Assembly (NCBI GenBank): GCA_036346405.1
Contig: CM070567.1
Location: forward strand, 43,629,470-43,693,469
Direction of reading: 5' to 3'
Length of the DNA stretch: 64,000 nt
From: Phyllostachys edulis
Lineage: Eukaryota; Streptophyta; Magnoliopsida; Poales; Poaceae
The notes under the pieces are model-generated. The model saw only the letters and a list, made by a program, of their open reading frames with translations. It was not told the origin of the DNA and did no database searches. A program made the translations under genes and the position numbers. Below are positions 12,501 to 22,958 of this stretch, piece by piece; the first letter of the stretch is position 1, and the number at the start of each line of letters is the position of its first letter.

Positions 12501-12630
12501 GGCGAGGATTGATAGGGGTCCCAGACTGATCGACCTCCGTGATGGTAAATCGGCCCGTGGGCCTTTTCGATATTCCTCTTCTTCTACCGCGGTTGGATAT
12601 TGTTCCAGAGGATGGTGCATCATCAGACAC
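9566..12630 (-). pseudogene. CACTA second gene: plant transposase-family protein with Ulp1-like (C48) C-terminus
   Basis: The start is taken at 12630 (MSDDAPSSG). The first frame (12055-12630) contains GRFTITEVDQSGTPINPRRA, a segment typical of the second gene of rice-type CACTA elements. Later exons keep NSPNDEVMTLGQAVG then FIRWPKEDI (about 11055-11125) and FLDMPFLPLVEKFKLSEP (about 10790-10845). The 3' part has AHHNKDFILLPYN (about 10310-10360), CGYYVCHNMQLLIG (about 9797-9838) and IKIRSHLASFLNRQVINPDG (about 9585-9645), closing at a stop at 9566-9568. The CGYYVC segment fits the catalytic Cys region of C48 (Ulp1) proteases; I could not place the catalytic His. Stops and frame changes between blocks reflect introns, decay or both. 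Confidence 0.65.
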
Positions 12631-12964
12631 ATGAGGCGAAGAATGACTCGAGAATGAGCGGAAGACATCTTCACAAGAAATAGAACATCATGTGAACAAA
12701 TGAAATCAAGATAAAGCTAAGATTTAACATTTTGATATTGCTATCAAATGTAGAGTAAGCATTCAATTAGAGCTCAAGTACAAACCCGATTATCAAAACA
12801 ATTTGATTACAAGACTATTATCATCACACAAGATTCATCTCAAGCCCACCACACCACATTGCAATATATTCGATGAGTGATCAAAACAAATACCATATGA
12901 ATAATCGACTAGAACAAATACAAATTCCTAAAACAAGTACAATTATCATGAAGGACCATGATGA

Positions 12965-13370
12965 TTATTGATAGAAATAGTTAGGGAAGCGGGTGTGGGG
13001 GTCGGCAACAACTTCGGCATTAGTTACCTTTGGGCGTCGAGAAGGACGAGCAGGAGCGAGACAGAGCGAGAGGCAGGCGGGCGGGGAGGCGCGCTGGCCT
13101 GGAGGGGGAGGAGGCGGGCTCGGGGCGGGAGCGCGGTGGGCTCGGGGGAGGCGCTTGGTCAGGAGGAGGCTCAGCGGGCTCGGGGGGCGCGGCCGGGAGG
13201 AGGAGGCGGCGTCAGCCGGGATCAAGGAGAGTCATGGCCGGGCTCGAGGAGGCGTCGAGGGCGGCGGCGACAGGCTTCGAGGAGGAGGGAGCGAGGAGGA
13301 GTTGAGAAACTTAATCGTTTGAGAGTGGCGGTAGCGCAAACCCTAGCTAGAGTCCGAATGTAAATAGGGA
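12965..13370. other. GC-rich leader/promoter region of the CACTA second gene
   Basis: Very G-rich on the plus strand, with GGCGGGCGGGGAGGCGCGC-type words. It lies directly upstream of the minus-strand second gene. All six frames are open by composition, but none shows a domain or a conserved start, so I treat it as 5' non-coding DNA. Confidence 0.45.
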
Positions 13371-13374
13371 TGGA

Positions 13375-13655
13375 CATCACAGACGGTTCTAAATTAGAAC
13401 CGCTCGTGATACCTATCACAAACGGTTCTAACTTAGAACCGTCGTGATATGTGATGTATCCTGAGCGGTTTCAATAAACAACCGTCATGATATATGATAT
13501 CACAGACGGTTCTCACTTAGAACCGCTCGTGATATATGATGTATCACGAGCGGTGTTAATAAACAACCGTCATGATATACATGTATCATGAGCGGTTTTA
13601 ATAAACAACCGCTCGTGATATATATGTGAGACGGTTTGTAGTTCAAACCGTGCGT
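13375..13655. repeat. Internal (third) subterminal-type repeat array of the CACTA element
   Basis: At least eight copies of CACAGACGGTT / CACGAGCGGTT words in alternating orientation, the same family as the two end arrays. It is followed by a second copy of the 3'-UTR block seen at 9365-9540 (shared words GGAAATGCTAGCCATGCCCT and CTGAAACAAGCA). CACTA elements usually carry such arrays only at the two ends. Confidence 0.75.
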
Positions 13656-13888
13656 GATATTATTTTGTATTGGTTAATATCTAGATACTGTTTATTGGCT
13701 AGCCTCGGAAATGCTAGCCATGCCCTCTGAAACAAGCAGAAAAGACAACAAGTACATGTATATACATCCAATTCACATTCATTTGAGAAACAATCACATC
13801 CATTTCACAGTACAAATCAATTAATTAACTCAAATGAACTAAAATTAACCATTCATCGAGCGTACATACATATACACACATTGTTCAA

Positions 13889-16800
13889 TTAATTTTTAAA
13901 AATTAGCCCTTCATGATGATCGACGCGTATGTAGCTAGTTTCGTCACGTTCTTCTTCCTCGACCCTTATGCCGTTTCCGAAAGGAGGCAACTCGTCAAAT
14001 TGATTGTATTCTTCCTCGTCCACTACATTCTCAACTCCGACAATCCTCCTTTTTCCATGAAGAACTACGTGGTGCTTCTTATTTGCCGGGTCGGTAACAT
14101 AGAAGACTTGAACAACTTGGTTAGCTAGTACGAATGGTTCGTCTTTGTATCCGACATGTTCGAGGTCCATGGTAGTGACGCCATACTTGTCAACCTTTAT
14201 CTGTGGGAGATGGACCCAACGGCATCAAAATAGGGAGATCTTGAAAAGCACGTAGTCGAGCTCCCATATCTCCTCTATTTGCCCATAGTAGGAGCTCCTC
14301 GGCCCATCGGTCTTGAATGCATCTATCACGGACACCGCTTGTTAGTTAGTGCTTTTTATATCCCGAGCCTCATTATAGAATGTGTACCCATTTATGTCGT
14401 ATCCTCACCATGTTACAAGCTGTAAATGTTGGCCCTTTTGCCAACCATGTCGACATATCACTTGACGAGCTTCTAGCAAGTCGCTCCTTCAACCATTGGT
14501 TGAACAAATGCATTGTGTTGTCTCGTGATCCAAACATCCGGCGCACCGGATTACATTGCCGGCACGTCCTTGTCTTTGGTTGATATCTGAGACACTTCAC
14601 CATGTGTTGCAAGACCGTGAAATGGGCTTGAGCATACGCATCCATATTTGGAGTGATTGCTTTCCTTAGATGGTCCCGATACCCTCGAGCCTCCCTCATG
14701 GCGAGATCGAGGCACACCTATCGGTTCGACTGAGCCATGTAATCGGCGAGAACTCAATGACCTCTTCGGTTGCATAACCTTCGACGATCTTGCCCTTTGG
14801 CGAGATCGATTCCGTACATATGACTTGAGAATTCCCATGAACCTCTCGAGCGGGTACATGCTACATAGGAACACGGGCCCGCACATCTTTATCTCCCTCA
14901 CAATATGAACAATGAGATGGACCATGATATCGAAAAATGACGGAGGGAAATACATCTCAAGATCACATAGAGTCGTCACCACCTCGTCCTGCAGAGCATC
15001 TAGTCCTTCAGGATCGATGACCTTCTCGAGCAATTGTGTTAAAAAATAACACGACCTCATGATTGTCTCTCGGACCTTGATCGGTAAAATACTTCTAATT
15101 GCAACAGGGAGCATTTGTGTCATCAACACATGACAATCATGAGACTTCATGCCAATTAACTTCAACTCTTTTATCGAAACAAGTTTCTTCATGTTGGCGG
15201 AGTAACCGGACGGAACTTTCACACCATGCAAGTACCGGCACAGTTCGGTTCTCTCGGCCTTAGACAGAGTGTAACAAGCAGGGGGAAGGTACGTTCGTCC
15301 TTTATCGGTCCTTGTTGGTGCTAACTCAGGTCTGATGTCCATATCAACCAAGTCAAGCCATGCGTTGACACCATCCTTTGTTTTGTCACGAATGTTCAAG
15401 AAGAGACCAATCAAGTCATCACATACATTCTTCTCTATGTGCATGGCGTCGATCAAATGGCGAACTTCTAGGTGCTCCCAATAAGGTAAGTCCCAAAATA
15501 TTGATCTCTTCTTCTACATGTTCTTCTTACTTGTCCTCGATTTTCATCCCTTTCCAAGCACAACATCTAAATCCTTAACCATATCATAGACCTCTTTTCC
15601 GCTTAAATGCCTTGGAGCCGAATGTCCTCCTTCTCTCCGTCAATTGTTTCTTCATCTGCGGTATGGGTGAGCCCTCGAAGGAACCTCGATGACGCATGTA
15701 CACGGTTTTGCTTGTGAGTGATTTAGCCACACACTCTCGGTATCATCTAAGCGGTGAGTCTGGGCTTTGGCACCTTTTGTACTCGGCCCGACAGATTAGC
15801 AAGGGCGGGATAATCATTTATGGTGCGAGAACAACAAGGAACGTAAAGTAAAGTTCTCTCGTTTGTACGCATCCCATACCATGCACCCTTCAATCCACGA
15901 TATTTTTAGATCTTCCATCAATGGTGCTAGGTACACATCAATATCATTCCCAGGTTGCTTCGCCCTTGGATAAGTATCGACAACAAAATATACTTCCGCT
16001 TCATACACAACCAAGGAGGAAGGTTGTAGATACTGAGCGTCATGGGCCAAGTGCTATGTCATTTGCTCATGTTACCGAAAGGATTCATTCCATCATACTC
16101 AATCCAAACCTTATATTCCTCGGTTCCTTTTCAAGTCTGCAAACCTCCTATCGATGTTTCTCCACCGGGCGGAATCGGCAGGTGTCTTAACTTTCCGTCA
16201 TTCTTACGCTCCTCGAGTGCTATCTGGCGATTTTGCATTCTTTGGGTTCAGTAAAAACCGCTTCAAGCGGGAATTACAGGAAGATACCACGCCACCTTAG
16301 CGGAGGTCCTTTCTTCACCTCGATTCCCTCATCGTCATCGATTGCTTCTTACGCTTGTATCGGGATCGTTGCACACGGACATACATGCATGTTTGTATAC
16401 TCGTTACGGTAGAGGATACAATCGTTCGGACATGCATGTATTCTTTCTACTTCCATTCCCAATGGACAAAGAACCTTTTGGCTTTGTAGGTGGTTTTGGG
16501 TAACTCGTTTCCCTCCTAAGCATGTCCGCTAAGAGACCTAATGACTCAAGTGAAACTCTTGTCGGACCAACCGTTGCTTGCCTTCAATTTCAGCGGTTTA
16601 AGCACGATGACAACCTTGTGTATTCCGACTTGCGGCAGGGAACAAAGGTTTCTCTGAGTCCTCCATCACGCCCGAATTGAACATACTCCTCTCATCACAG
16701 CTTCCATACGCATCGTGAAGCATCGATCTAGATTGTCATCGTGCGGACCTATCCGAATCGGAACCACAATCGACATCATTCGACATATCGTTGACTTCTG

Positions 16801-17060
16801 TATAATATGCATATCGTTGACTTCTGCATAATATGCTCTTCACCGGATGGTCCAACATGTATAACCCTTTTGAAACCCCTTGAATCAAGTGTGCTTCGAT
16901 CTGCGCTCGGTTGTTAAACATCTTGATTCTCGCGGTCAATGCATGGACAAGACATATATTCCGCCCTTATTCAACATATCCTCCTCATTTGCTCTTGTAA
17001 GCGAGACACGCCATTAATGTACTCTTCACTCACACGGTTCTTAGTGTACATCGACTTTTC
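13889..17060 (-). pseudogene. TNP2-like CACTA transposase, broken
   Basis: Read right to left, domains are in the normal TNP2 order. A transposase-associated N-terminal segment lies at about 17060-16900 (NRVSEEYINGVSRLQEQ, MSCPCIDRENQ). The TNP2 core is at 16050-15460 (QPGNDIDVYLAPLMEDLKI, then MIDAMHIEKNVCDDLIG). A DUF4218-type block follows at about 15100-14600 (MYFPPSFFDIMVHLIVHIV) and a DUF4216-type end at 14170-13889 (YVTDPANKKHHVVL). The longest open stretch is 301 codons (14551-15456). Stops and frame changes between blocks, and a 26-bp tandem duplication at 16789-16832, show decay. The protein would bind the TIRs and catalyse excision. Confidence 0.85.
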
Positions 17061-17734
17061 GCTCCATCACACGGTTCAGTATTGAAAACCCTGAAAATAA
17101 ATAAAAGGGTGATGACTTTCGAAAGTGTATTTTCTGAGGCTTAATTACGCTTTTTTTCATTTTTACAATTTTCCGGATTTTATTAACTTACATGTGGGCC
17201 CTACTTGTCAGTGACTCATTTTTTATTTCATGATTTTATTTATAAAATCTATGGCGATCCCACATGTCATAGACTCGTTAGTTTATTAACTAAATGATTA
17301 AAAACAGTAGGATTTGAAGCTTAAACTAGGCTTAGGGGTGACATCGCATTGCTATAATAGTCGTGGCTCGGCCCTAAGGCCACCTAAGGCGAACCGACGG
17401 TGATGTCCCGTGGAGGCGCCTGAAACTAGCGATTTCGACGTAAATACCTAAAACTACTCAAATTAAAGGATGCTTATGTTCCAGTATCTCACCTCGATCA
17501 CGAGGAAGGTGTCAATGAAAGTCGGGGAAGGTCCAAGGCACGCGGCTGGTCGTCGATCGGTGAACACAGGCGACGGCGACAAGCTCCTCGGCGATATATA
17601 AATTGAAATAGACCAGTAGGCTCGGTGAGGTGAGGCGATACTCAAACCGCACGAACGGCGATGGACCTACGTGGCGCCAGAGATGGAGATCAAGAAGACT
17701 CATTGGCGGGAGATATATATATATGTCTCGTGAT

Positions 17735-18050
17735 GAGTTAATTATCACGACGGTTTTTAACAAAAACCGCTCGTGATATTGAGTAATATCACAGACGGTT
17801 CATGTTTGGGCAATCGTTTATGAAGTATCACAGAGCGGTTCGAAAACCGCCTCGTGATATTGGGTAATATCACGAGCGGTTTTGGTCGAACTGCCTCGTG
17901 ATACTTCACAAACGGTTCCAAACATGAACCGCTCGTGATATGACATCTTCACGAGCGGTTTTAAGCGCGAGAATAACACAGACGGTGGGTAAACAAAAAC
18001 CATCAGAGATTGTGTTTAATACAAACGGTTTCGATGAACCATCTGTGATC
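17735..18050. repeat. Right subterminal repeat array of the CACTA element
   Basis: Repeated CACAGACGGTT, CACGAGCGGTT and AAAACCGCTCGTGATA words in both orientations, just inside the right terminus. Confidence 0.75.
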
Positions 18051-18795
18051 AGGCGTCCAGTATTAGCATTTCTTTAGTAGTGTGGCCGATTGGATTTGGA
18101 ATTGGATTTTCGATTATAAGGTGGACAGGTGGTTGGCTGGTTGGTGGCTTGGAGCTTGGAGTTGGAGCCTGGAGCAGAAGCAGTGAAGGACTGAAATTGG
18201 TTATTGCTTTATTGGTATGTCGTAGCCCGTATGCTGTCTGCCACTATTATATTATTATCATATTCATGTTATATTGTTATGTCAATTCGGGAATGTGAGC
18301 TTAATTGTGAATGAAAATTTGAAAATTGTGTTACGATATGTCAATGTAGATTTAGAGACATGAAGAGGAATAGAGACATCCTTTATAATGTTACGAAATC
18401 ATTGTATAAACTATAAAATTGTGAGTGCAAAGTGTGCACCCCCATCATCTAATTTCTAGATCCGCCACTGATTCCCAGGGGAACTTATCTGAACCTTGCT
18501 GTATTCTTGCGTCATATCATACTCCTCCTCTTTCCCTTTTTGATTTTAGATTTCTATTTTGATGTTGCAATCTGTCTGATGTCGTAAAACTCACCCTCGC
18601 CTTGTACGAAAAAAGAACACGATAAATCGAGACAAACAAGAACATATACTACAATTTGACTCCCGCCAAGAAGTTCACGACCAGATGATACAAATACAAT
18701 GACGATAAGTTACAGTCAAATATTTCTGCAGTTTGGACAATCTAGGTACAGACATGGCATCAGCACTCGCCATTTCTTGGCCAATCAACTGGATT

Positions 18796-19426
18796 TCACC
18801 ATTTCCAGAAGACGTTTGAGCCGCACTTGAACTTCTCCTTCCCCTCGCACTCAATCTCGAGGTCGTCGGTGATGAATGGGACTCTCTGCAAGAAGAACAC
18901 AGGCAAAAACAAAAGGCAAGATCAGATCAGATCATCCGGTGGAGCAAGCAACCGCATATGCAGGTTATGTGAGGAGCTGATGATCTGAACCTTCTGCTTG
19001 GCGAGGTCCTGGCACCCGGTGAAGTTGTAGGGGAACTGGCAGCTCCCGAACTCGACGGTGTAGGCGCGCGCAAAGTTGGCGCCGGTGGTGGCCAGCCTCT
19101 TCTTGTCATTCAGCTCCTGATCATAGCATAAATCTCGTGAAACCCTGATGAAATGAGCACGAATTCACCTAACCAAGAAATTGATGTCTAATTGTCAAGA
19201 CCTTGTTGGCCTTGCTCTTCTCAAGGTACTCGTCAAAGACTCCGGCCTTGGCCGATCCCGTGGCGGCCGTCACGGCGAAGACGGCCGCCAGGCCGAGGAG
19301 CGCCGACCGCCGGCCGTCGGCCGCCTTCGGCGCCACCTGCACACGCTTCGCCGGCGAGGCGGCGGCTGACTGCGGAACCGCCGCCGCGGGCTTAAGACCA
19401 ACAACACTGGAGTTCACACCGGCCAT
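18796..19426 (-). CDS. psaN: Photosystem I reaction centre subunit N, chloroplast precursor (PSI-N)
   Basis: PSI-N is a small lumenal subunit of photosystem I on the plastocyanin-docking side. Three exons join in frame: 19202-19426, 18991-19116 and 18796-18885, with introns at AAG|GT...CAG|GAG and AAG|GT...CAG|AGA, giving 146 aa. Residues 1-61 form a bipartite transit peptide: an alanine-rich stromal part, then R39-R40 followed by a hydrophobic run and AKA before G62. The twin arginine fits the Tat (delta-pH) route reported for PSI-N. The mature part (85 aa, starting GVFDEYLEKSKANK) has four cysteines (101, 110, 130, 138) and ends FWKW. An in-frame upstream ATG at 19747 lies in promoter DNA and is not used here. 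The gene looks intact. Confidence 0.95.
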
Positions 19427-19756
19427 GATCTCCTCTCCTCTCCTCTCCTCTCGGTTTGTTGATTTGGTCCAGCTGTGTGTATGCGTGTGTTTGGTTGCCA
19501 AACAAGGAGATGGGGTGGCGATGGCTTTTGTTTTTGATCGCGGGAGGGAGATATTGTGGAGGGAAAATGAGGTTGGAGAGGGTTGTGGTGGGCGTGTGGA
19601 TAGGGTGAGGCTGCTTCGATCCCATTGGCTGGCCTTGGCACTCGTCGTGGCTCCCATTATCCGAATGGGGTGGGTCCCATGTGACACGTGGTATGCTCCC
19701 ATTGGCCCTGCACATCTTGCGGTGGGCATTCCTTGCCTACGATGCATGGATGGAGT
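19427..19756 (-). promoter_or_regulatory. psaN 5' leader and promoter
   Basis: On the minus strand, a G-box CACGTG is at 19685-19690 and a GATAA I-box-like word at about 19657-19662, both common in light-regulated photosynthesis genes. Pyrimidine-rich GAGGAGA repeats lie just before the ATG. No convincing TATA box is visible, which is common for photosystem genes. A copia LTR remnant begins right upstream. Confidence 0.45.
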
Positions 19757-19963
19757 CAGCGTATTGCTTTCTTTTACTCAACCTAATTATGGAAAAAAAG
19801 ACTAAACTGTACCCGGAGAACCTTCACCCATTTGAGCTATAAATAAGGATCTTCCATGAGCAAGATACAAATAGATGAATAAAGATATTGGATCTCCTCT
19901 ATACAAGTGTTCATTGTGTGATTGGATTAGTTGTCTCCTAACTACGGCATCGTTTATCTAACA
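19757..19963 (+). mobile_element. 5' LTR fragment of copia element 2
   Basis: From about 19785 it aligns with the 3' LTR at 40165-40321 plus 45021-45047: shared words GATGAATAAAGATATTGGAT, ATTGTGTGATTGGATT, and the ATCTAACA end. The left part of the LTR is missing where it meets the psaN promoter. CATTATCAGCACGAATTG follows at 19964, the TTATCAGCACG-type site that commonly follows plant copia 5' LTRs. Confidence 0.7.
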
Positions 19964-21531
19964 CATTATCAGCACGAATTGTTCTTCCAGCCAATCGGTA
20001 TGTCCTTCGGGATCCTTCTTTTCCAATCCTCATGATTCATAATGTAATCTGGTAGATTATTTTGCGAGACCCGAGATTAGATCGGTACGATTACTCCTAA
20101 TCTTTTTGTTGCTAGATTAATCCCATCGATCAATTTTGTTAATTATTGAGATCCAATCATATTGGTTTCTACTAGGGTTTACTGTTCAGTTCATATGAAT
20201 CACTGTTCTTATTTACCTTTACTGTTCAAACAACAACAAAAATTGGCAATACACGAGATGTGATGGACGAACCGCCGTGATGCGCCGCGCCAAGATGTGC
20301 CTGAGGCCATAGTTGTCTTCTTGCATCTTGCACGCCGCCATTGCCGTCCGCTTATCTTCGCGTGAGCCGCGCTACCGATCGTCATACGACCAGTGCCGGT
20401 CGCCACCGCGCCCCGATCTTTGCCGCCACCACGCGCGCTCGATGAACCGCCACGTCATTGCATTGTGCCTCCCGCAAGACACCGCGTCGACGTCTGCAAC
20501 ACCACACTGACGACTCATTGCAAGATCGACCCATCTACGCCCTACTGCGCCGTCGCCGCCACCACAATCAGCTACTGTCGACGCCGATGTCGTCCCATTT
20601 TATTTCGGCCATGTTGGGAAGAAGGGATGGTCAAGGTGGATTCATGCAATTGTGCGGAAAGACCCTCCGGTTTCAGAAAAATCGTGATAGAATTTTACGG
20701 GATAGGAAAATTTGCGAAAAACGCCCTGGGTAATTGAAAATTATGGCGATAACTTGTTGCATAAAGAATTTAGCAAAAAAAAGCCCCTAAAGTTAAGATA
20801 AATTGCATTAGTAATGTGCGGCTTAAGGAATCTTACATTTTGAACCCTGAAGTTTCTTATAATTCTAATGATGAATTAGCAAATTCTGAAATTTTCATTT
20901 AATCCTAGAAACTGAATTTCTAAGGTATGTGCGCTTCCATTAAATTGTGAAATATTAGACCTAGCCTTGGTAAAATTAATCTTTACTATTTTGCACTCGT
21001 TTCATGCATTTAAAATGTTTTACTAGTTATAAACATATAAAAAAATTGTATAAATTGTGTGGGATATGTTAGACATCGCTAAATTGAAATTTTCTTGCCC
21101 TAAATGGCAGCAACTATATCACTTTGGTTTATATCCATGTCATACCATTGCCGAGCCTACCACTAGCACACCTAAACCTACTGTCGCTGAAATGCCAAGG
21201 TTTTTTGCAGTTTATGAGGTATCGCCTCTACTCTACCATTAAGAGTGACGATGTGGTGACTAAATGTGATTCGTTAGCTCTATGGTTTTCTCTACAAGAA
21301 TGCTTGTAAAGTCCAATTGTGCTCCTGCAGACACACGTACCGAGGACTAGAAGTCCGTAAATGAGTATAACTCTACCCTGCACTGTGTTATCTATCGATT
21401 AAGATTACATAATCAGAAGATATTAATTGCTGGTTTGGTTGATAAGTATGTGCAATCAAAGGCAATGATAAGGCTATGATATGTTCTATGGAGGCCTGTT
21501 GAAAACTCCTAGTTATCCATTTGTCACACCC
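19964..21531 (+). pseudogene. Copia element 2: leader and broken gag
   Basis: The part after the primer-binding-type site has no gene up to about 21040; 20270-20600 is GC-rich with no recognisable domain. From about 21060 a broken gag appears: a DIAKLKF-like start and, near 21355-21475, SVNEYNSTLH...YRLRLHNQKI, which resembles the copia gag (UBN2) domain. Frameshifts and stops occur throughout. The Tat-like gypsy element enters at 21532; the copia 3' end resumes at about 39357. Confidence 0.6.
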
Positions 21532-22817
21532 CAATTTTGCAACTTGGGACACAACCTTTGGCCAAGACCTGATCGTAGACCTGGTCATTGTGAGCCCCCA
21601 AATTTGCAAGCTTGGGACCTACTGTGTCAGTATACACACACATGCATTATTGGATCAATCACATACATCTCGCATACAACAGCAAGATATATTACACAAC
21701 CGGCCGTGCAGCCCACTGTTTTACAAAAAGGGCACAAAGGCCACCCCATTACATAGTTTAGAGTACAGAGTAGAGGATGAGTGAGGAAGCAAAAGAAGTA
21801 GTAGTGGATCCATTCACTCTACCCACAGGCAAGCGACTGGAGGTCCCAACCTAAGCAACTTATACTACCCCAACACCTGGTCAAAAGTTTCAACTATGTG
21901 GTCGTTGAAGGCTTCGACTTCATGGTCGAAGAAGGTGGTTCAACCACGACTGGTCGAAGGTTGCGACTACACCTGGTCGAAAGTTTCAACTATGTGGTCG
22001 TAGAGGGCTTTTGACTTCAAGGGGGTTTGGCCTAAGCTTCACCATCTTTACCACCGTCTGGTCTAGCGGCCACAAAGTAGTCGTATGGGTCTTGACCGAA
22101 TGGCTCTGAAAGATTATATTGGACGAGCCTGAGTACACAACCGTACTCGCGAGCCAACACACAATGCAGTTTATTATAGATGCAAGGTGACGAGGATTGT
22201 TGACTAGTCAATTATCCAAGTATATATTTATTTGCTTATTAATAAATAAGCATGATTTTACTGGGCCCAAGTTAGCTTTCTGGGCCTAAAATCAATTAAG
22301 CATTCAAAACATGGGCCTAAAAGTCTTTTCTTTGATCGTTCCCAAAAACTTCTTCCGGAGGCCTAGTTGGACCTCCTCTATGGGTTCTCCTAGGACCTCT
22401 TTAGGACCTCCTCCAGGATCTCTCTAGGACCTCTCCCTCGCAGAGGAGGTCCTAGAAGGTGGTTACCCACGTGTGGTTAATAACAGCTACATGTGGAGAT
22501 ATCGGCTATAACGGTCATCACGAAGGGACGCGACGATTGGCATGAAGAGACACAACCATTGGTGCAAAGAGGCACCACTGCAACCAACTGCCGACGCTTG
22601 TAAAACTATAAATAATTCGGCCTATGTGCTCTTGTAACATAGATTCACATCCAAGACCTAATCCACGTGTATTCATAGTCTTTTCCCTGTAATCAGAGCA
22701 CACTCTTTGCAATACACATTACCATTTCGAGTCCTTCGACGAATAGATTGTAATCTCCATTTTTTTCCTTTATATTTTTGTTTGTCCGTTCTGTGACGAG
22801 AGTCCCAGAGGTCGACA
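21532..22817 (+). mobile_element. 5' LTR of a Tat/Grande-like gypsy element
   Basis: It starts TGTCACACCCCAATTTTGC and ends GTCGACA, followed after two bases by TGGCGCCGTCCGTAGGGA (22820-22837), a primer-binding site of the TGGCGCC type used by Tat-lineage elements. Internally there are imperfect direct repeats around AGTTTCAACTATGTGGTCG (about 21885 and 21985), and clustered AGGACCTC words at 22365-22455. A TATA-like CTATAAATAA is at about 22608. Confidence 0.8.
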
Positions 22818-22819
22818 GC

Positions 22820-22837
22820 TGGCGCCGTCCGTAGGGA
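22820..22837 (+). promoter_or_regulatory. Primer-binding site of the Tat/Grande-like element
   Basis: TGGCGCCGTCCGTAGGGA, two bases after the LTR end. The TGGCGCCG start is complementary to the 3' end of tRNAs ending CGGCGCCA. Confidence 0.7.
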
Positions 22838-22958
22838 GTGCTGTCATCATCTTTGCCTAATCAATTCTGGTAATGTGTCACACGCTTTGCTGATGAATCA
22901 TAATTTGCCTGCTTAGAGAGAAGAAAGTATCCTCGACATTTCCGACTATGATGACCAT

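Larger units (their letters stand above)
8956..18082 (-). mobile_element. CACTA (En/Spm) DNA transposon, 9.1 kb, two broken minus-strand genes
   Basis: The element starts CACTACTACAGAAAAGGCC at 8956 and ends, read inverted, CACTACTAAAGAAATGC at 18082. Both ends are flanked by the 3-bp direct repeat TGG (8953-8955, 18083-18085), the CACTA hallmark. Subterminal arrays of ACAGACGGTT / CACGAGCGGTT words lie at about 8970-9345 and 17735-18050, and unusually also at 13375-13655. Both genes read leftwards: TNP2-like transposase (13889-17060) and a second gene with a Ulp1-like end (9566-12630). Stops and frameshifts make the copy non-autonomous today. Confidence 0.9.
8518..18470. mobile_element. Non-autonomous hAT element, split by a CACTA element
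   Basis: The left terminus CAGGGGCGGATCCAGG and the inverted right terminus CAGTGGCGGATCTAGA are near-identical terminal inverted repeats. The flanking octamers GTTCCAAG (8510-8517) and ATTCCCAG (18471-18478) agree at 6 of 8 positions, as expected for an aged 8-bp hAT target-site duplication. Without the CACTA insert the element is about 0.82 kb and carries no transposase. Its left part has a 65-bp-period direct repeat (from 8606 and 8671, unit starting TGCTCGGCTGCTCC) and a hairpin around GGTGCCGGG/CCCCGGCACC (8537-8563). Confidence 0.7.

Noticed and set aside
12968..13363. Overlapping Gly/Arg-rich ORFs (up to 131 codons)
   Set aside because: They are open in all three plus frames because the DNA is G-rich; no motif, and the region is the leader of the CACTA second gene.
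19203..19805. 200-codon plus-strand ORF
   Set aside because: Shadow of psaN exon 1 and its promoter on the opposite strand.
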